The notes under the pieces are model-generated. The model saw nothing but the letters and a program-made list of their open reading frames with translations. It searched no databases and was not told the DNA's origin. A program made the position numbers and the translations under genes. Below are positions 62,787-64,000 of a stretch of DNA of 64,000 nucleotides, piece by piece (within the stretch, counting starts at the first letter, position 1; each line of letters begins with the position of its first letter). Origin of the DNA: Nocardia africana NBRC 100379 (GTDB lineage: Bacteria > Actinomycetota > Actinomycetes > Mycobacteriales > Mycobacteriaceae); the NCBI RefSeq assembly GCF_001612635.1, contig NZ_BDAV01000002.1, forward strand, positions 124,001-188,000. Reading direction: 5' to 3'.

Positions 62787-63185
62787 GTGACCCTCATCCG
62801 GTTCGTACTGAATGTGCTCTGGTTGATTTTCGCCGGGTTCTGGCTGGCGGTGGGTTATTTCCTGGCCGGAATCCTCTGCTGCATCCTGATCATCACCATC
62901 CCGTTCGGGATCGCGTCGTTCCGGATCGGGGCCTATGTGCTGTGGCCGTTCGGCCGCGAGGTGGTGGCGAAGCCGGGCGCGGGCGCTCCCTCACTGATCG
63001 GCAACATCATCTGGGTGATCTTCGCGGGATTCTGGCTGGCGATCGGGCACCTGGTCACCAGCATTCCGCTGTTCGTCTCGATCATCGGGATTCCGTTCGG
63101 CTGGGCGAACCTGAAACTCATCCCGGTCTCGCTGATGCCGCTGGGGCGCGAAATCGTCTCCAGCGACCACGCTTTCGTGGCCTGA
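62787..63185 (+). CDS. YccF-domain inner-membrane protein
   Basis: A 132-residue membrane protein with two YccF (DUF307) repeats: VLNVLWLIFAGFWLAVGYFL plus IITIPFGIASFRIGAYVLWP, and IGNIIWVIFAGFWLAIGHL plus SIIGIPFGWANLKLIPVSLM. Each half has a hairpin of helices and a PFG turn, then PFGREV or PLGREI. The GTG at 62787 lies six bases after CATGCT. In-frame codons upstream read as non-coding. The function is unknown. The 213 bases before it hold no supported gene. Confidence 0.88.
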   Translation: MTLIRFVLNVLWLIFAGFWLAVGYFLAGILCCILIITIPFGIASFRIGAYVLWPFGREVVAKPGAGAPSLIGNIIWVIFAGFWLAIGHLVTSIPLFVSIIGIPFGWANLKLIPVSLMPLGREIVSSDHAFVA

Positions 63186-63198
63186 GTGCCGGACGGTA

Positions 63199-63636
63199 CT
63201 ACTCCGAGTCGGCGACCAGCTGCTTCATGATCGCGACCGCGGCGTCGAGCACCCGCAGCTGATCGGGGGTCAACCCGGACAGCTGATCGAACATCCAGGC
63301 CTCGCGGGCGTTGTTCTCGTCCTGGATCAGTGCCTTGCCGGCATCGGAGAGCGAGACGATGACCTGGCGGCCATCGGTCGGATGCGGATCGCGCTTGACC
63401 AGCTGCAACTCCGAGAGCGAGGCGATCACGCGCGTCATCGACGGTGGCTGCACCCGTTCCTTGGCGGCGAGCATGCCGGGAGTCATCGCCCCGTCCCTGG
63501 CCAGTGTCGCCAGAGCCGACAGTTGGGTGAGCGAAATCTGCGCGTCGACACGACGGCCGCGCAGATGGCGCGTCAGCCGCACGACCGCCAGGGACAGTTC
63601 ACCGGCGAGCGCACGGATATCGGAAGGCGTTGTCAC
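63199..63636 (-). CDS. MarR-family transcriptional regulator (Rv0880 counterpart)
   Basis: A 145-residue MarR protein. The recognition helix lies in LAAKERVQPPSMTRVIASLS, and the wing has KRDPHPTDGRQVIVSLSDAG. The GAMTPGMLAAKERV and flanking parts follow Rv0880 closely. The GTG at 63636 lies eight bases after a TATCGT -10 element, implying a leaderless message. Across from it is DUF2530 in divergent orientation, with a perfect palindrome between the two promoters, so both genes are probably repressed together by this protein. Confidence 0.93.
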   Translation of the reverse strand: MTTPSDIRALAGELSLAVVRLTRHLRGRRVDAQISLTQLSALATLARDGAMTPGMLAAKERVQPPSMTRVIASLSELQLVKRDPHPTDGRQVIVSLSDAGKALIQDENNAREAWMFDQLSGLTPDQLRVLDAAVAIMKQLVADSE

Positions 63637-63644
63637 AGAGCGAA

Positions 63645-63692
63645 ACGATACGTGACACCACATATGTGGTCCGCCGTTCCCGCCGCTATCGT
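63645..63692. promoter_or_regulatory. Divergent leaderless promoters of marR and DUF2530
   Basis: TATCGT occurs once on each strand: minus-strand 63650-63645 (eight bases before GTG 63636) and plus-strand 63687-63692 (seven bases before GTG 63700). Both give leaderless messages and flank the palindrome. Confidence 0.6.
63657..63670. promoter_or_regulatory. Perfect 14-bp palindrome, probable MarR operator, between divergent promoters
   Basis: ACCACATATGTGGT is a perfect palindrome. It lies six bases upstream of the marR -10 (TATCGT, 63650-63645) and 16 bases upstream of the DUF2530 -10 (TATCGT, 63687-63692). It therefore covers the marR promoter spacer and the -35 region of DUF2530. Confidence 0.75.
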
Positions 63693-63699
63693 TGACTTC

Positions 63700-63936
63700 G
63701 TGACCCCCGACGTGCCCGAGATTCCGCCGCGGCTGACCGATCCGCGTCCCGTTCTGGCCGTCGGCTCGCTGGTGTGGCTGGTCGCGACGGTCGTGGTCTG
63801 GTGCAACGACAGCTGGGCCGACGCGCGGCCGATCTGTTTGATGGGGCTGGGGGTCGGACTGCTCGGCTACAGCATTTTCGTGATTCAGCGCCGCGGCGCC
63901 CGCCGGGGCGACAAAGGCGCGCAGAAAGGGCTGTGA
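63700..63936 (+). CDS. DUF2530 small membrane protein (Rv0879c counterpart)
   Basis: A 78-residue protein with two transmembrane helices (VLAVGSLVWLVATVVVWCND; PICLMGLGVGLLGYSIFVIQ) and a basic tail (RRGARRGDKGAQKG). The GTG at 63700 is chosen because TATCGT lies seven bases upstream; an ATG at 63664 would sit inside the operator. In M. tuberculosis Rv0879c is also divergent from the MarR gene Rv0880. I know of no function. Confidence 0.85.
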   Translation: MTPDVPEIPPRLTDPRPVLAVGSLVWLVATVVVWCNDSWADARPICLMGLGVGLLGYSIFVIQRRGARRGDKGAQKGL

Positions 63937-63974
63937 CACCGGCCGACGCGCGCCACGCCCGAGCGCGCCGACTT

Positions 63975-64000
63975 TACAGTGTGCGAATTGACTCATCGCG
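63975..64000 (+). other. Possible promoter and start of a gene running off the right edge
   Basis: TACAGT (63975-63980) is followed after seven bases by TTG at 63988, the same layout as other leaderless starts here, with an open frame to the edge. Only four codons are visible, so no product can be named; a GTG at 63981 in another frame is also possible. Confidence 0.25.

Overview
The window is GC-rich actinobacterial DNA. It most resembles Nocardia or a close relative in the Mycobacteriales. The evidence is very high G+C, many GTG starts, frequent -10-like hexamers just upstream of start codons (leaderless mRNA), a hemophore-like protein, SepH, PrrAB, a four-gene conservon, an Eis-type acetyltransferase, two citrate synthases and a mycobacterial-type LigD. 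Several blocks match the order I recall around Rv0879c-Rv0909 and Rv0938 of Mycobacterium tuberculosis: echA6/MBL hydrolase/MT0933-like protein, accD3, prrAB, gltA2, citA, serC, sepH, the SpoU methylase with its small membrane partner, and marR/DUF2530. Orthology is judged by eye.

Layout. 1-3 kb: the end of an Acg-type flavoprotein, tRNA-Arg(CCT), a decayed PucR-type regulator, two small unknown genes and a secreted Trp/Gly-repeat protein. 3-13.5 kb: a flavin hydroxylase, a PAS-GGDEF protein, an ABC exporter, a DUF3298 lipoprotein, an ECF41-type sigma factor, a P450, a membrane fatty-acid desaturase, and a MarR/deazaflavin-reductase pair sharing a putative operator. 13.9-24.7 kb: an MHYT sensor, an NlpC/P60 hydrolase, an amino-acid permease, a P450 with a TetR regulator, an acyl-CoA dehydrogenase, a pseudouridine synthase, a phosphoesterase and a Baeyer-Villiger-type monooxygenase. 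24.8-31.2 kb: an ECF vitamin/metal transporter (S and two ATPase domains fused, then EcfT), a secreted glycine-zipper protein and LigD.

31-37 kb: MT0933-like protein, MBL hydrolase and EchA6 on the minus strand, a flavin monooxygenase, an aldo/keto reductase and AccD3. 37-45 kb: a complete conservon (CvnA-B-C-D order) whose CvnA-like kinase has a long GLPQR-repeat tail, a propionyl-CoA synthetase and a hemophore-like protein. 45-54 kb: PrrAB, a YhgE-like protein, an FKBP, a SpoU methylase with its membrane partner, a DUF6928 protein, SepH and SerC. 54-64 kb: an unknown protein, a NodB-fold lipoprotein, CitA and PdxH (divergent across a perfect palindrome), an MFS exporter, GltA2, Eis, YccF, and MarR/DUF2530 (divergent across another perfect palindrome).

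The region is mostly core genome. The main themes are fatty-acid and acyl-CoA metabolism (FadE, EchA6, AccD3, PrpE, desaturase, two citrate synthases), redox enzymes, and signalling or morphogenesis (conservon, PrrAB, GGDEF, MHYT, SepH). I saw no insertion sequence, prophage or CRISPR array. The most testable new points are the two perfect palindromes, the shared MarR-site pair, the GLPQR-tailed kinase, the Trp/Gly-repeat protein, the PucR remnant and the set of leaderless starts.
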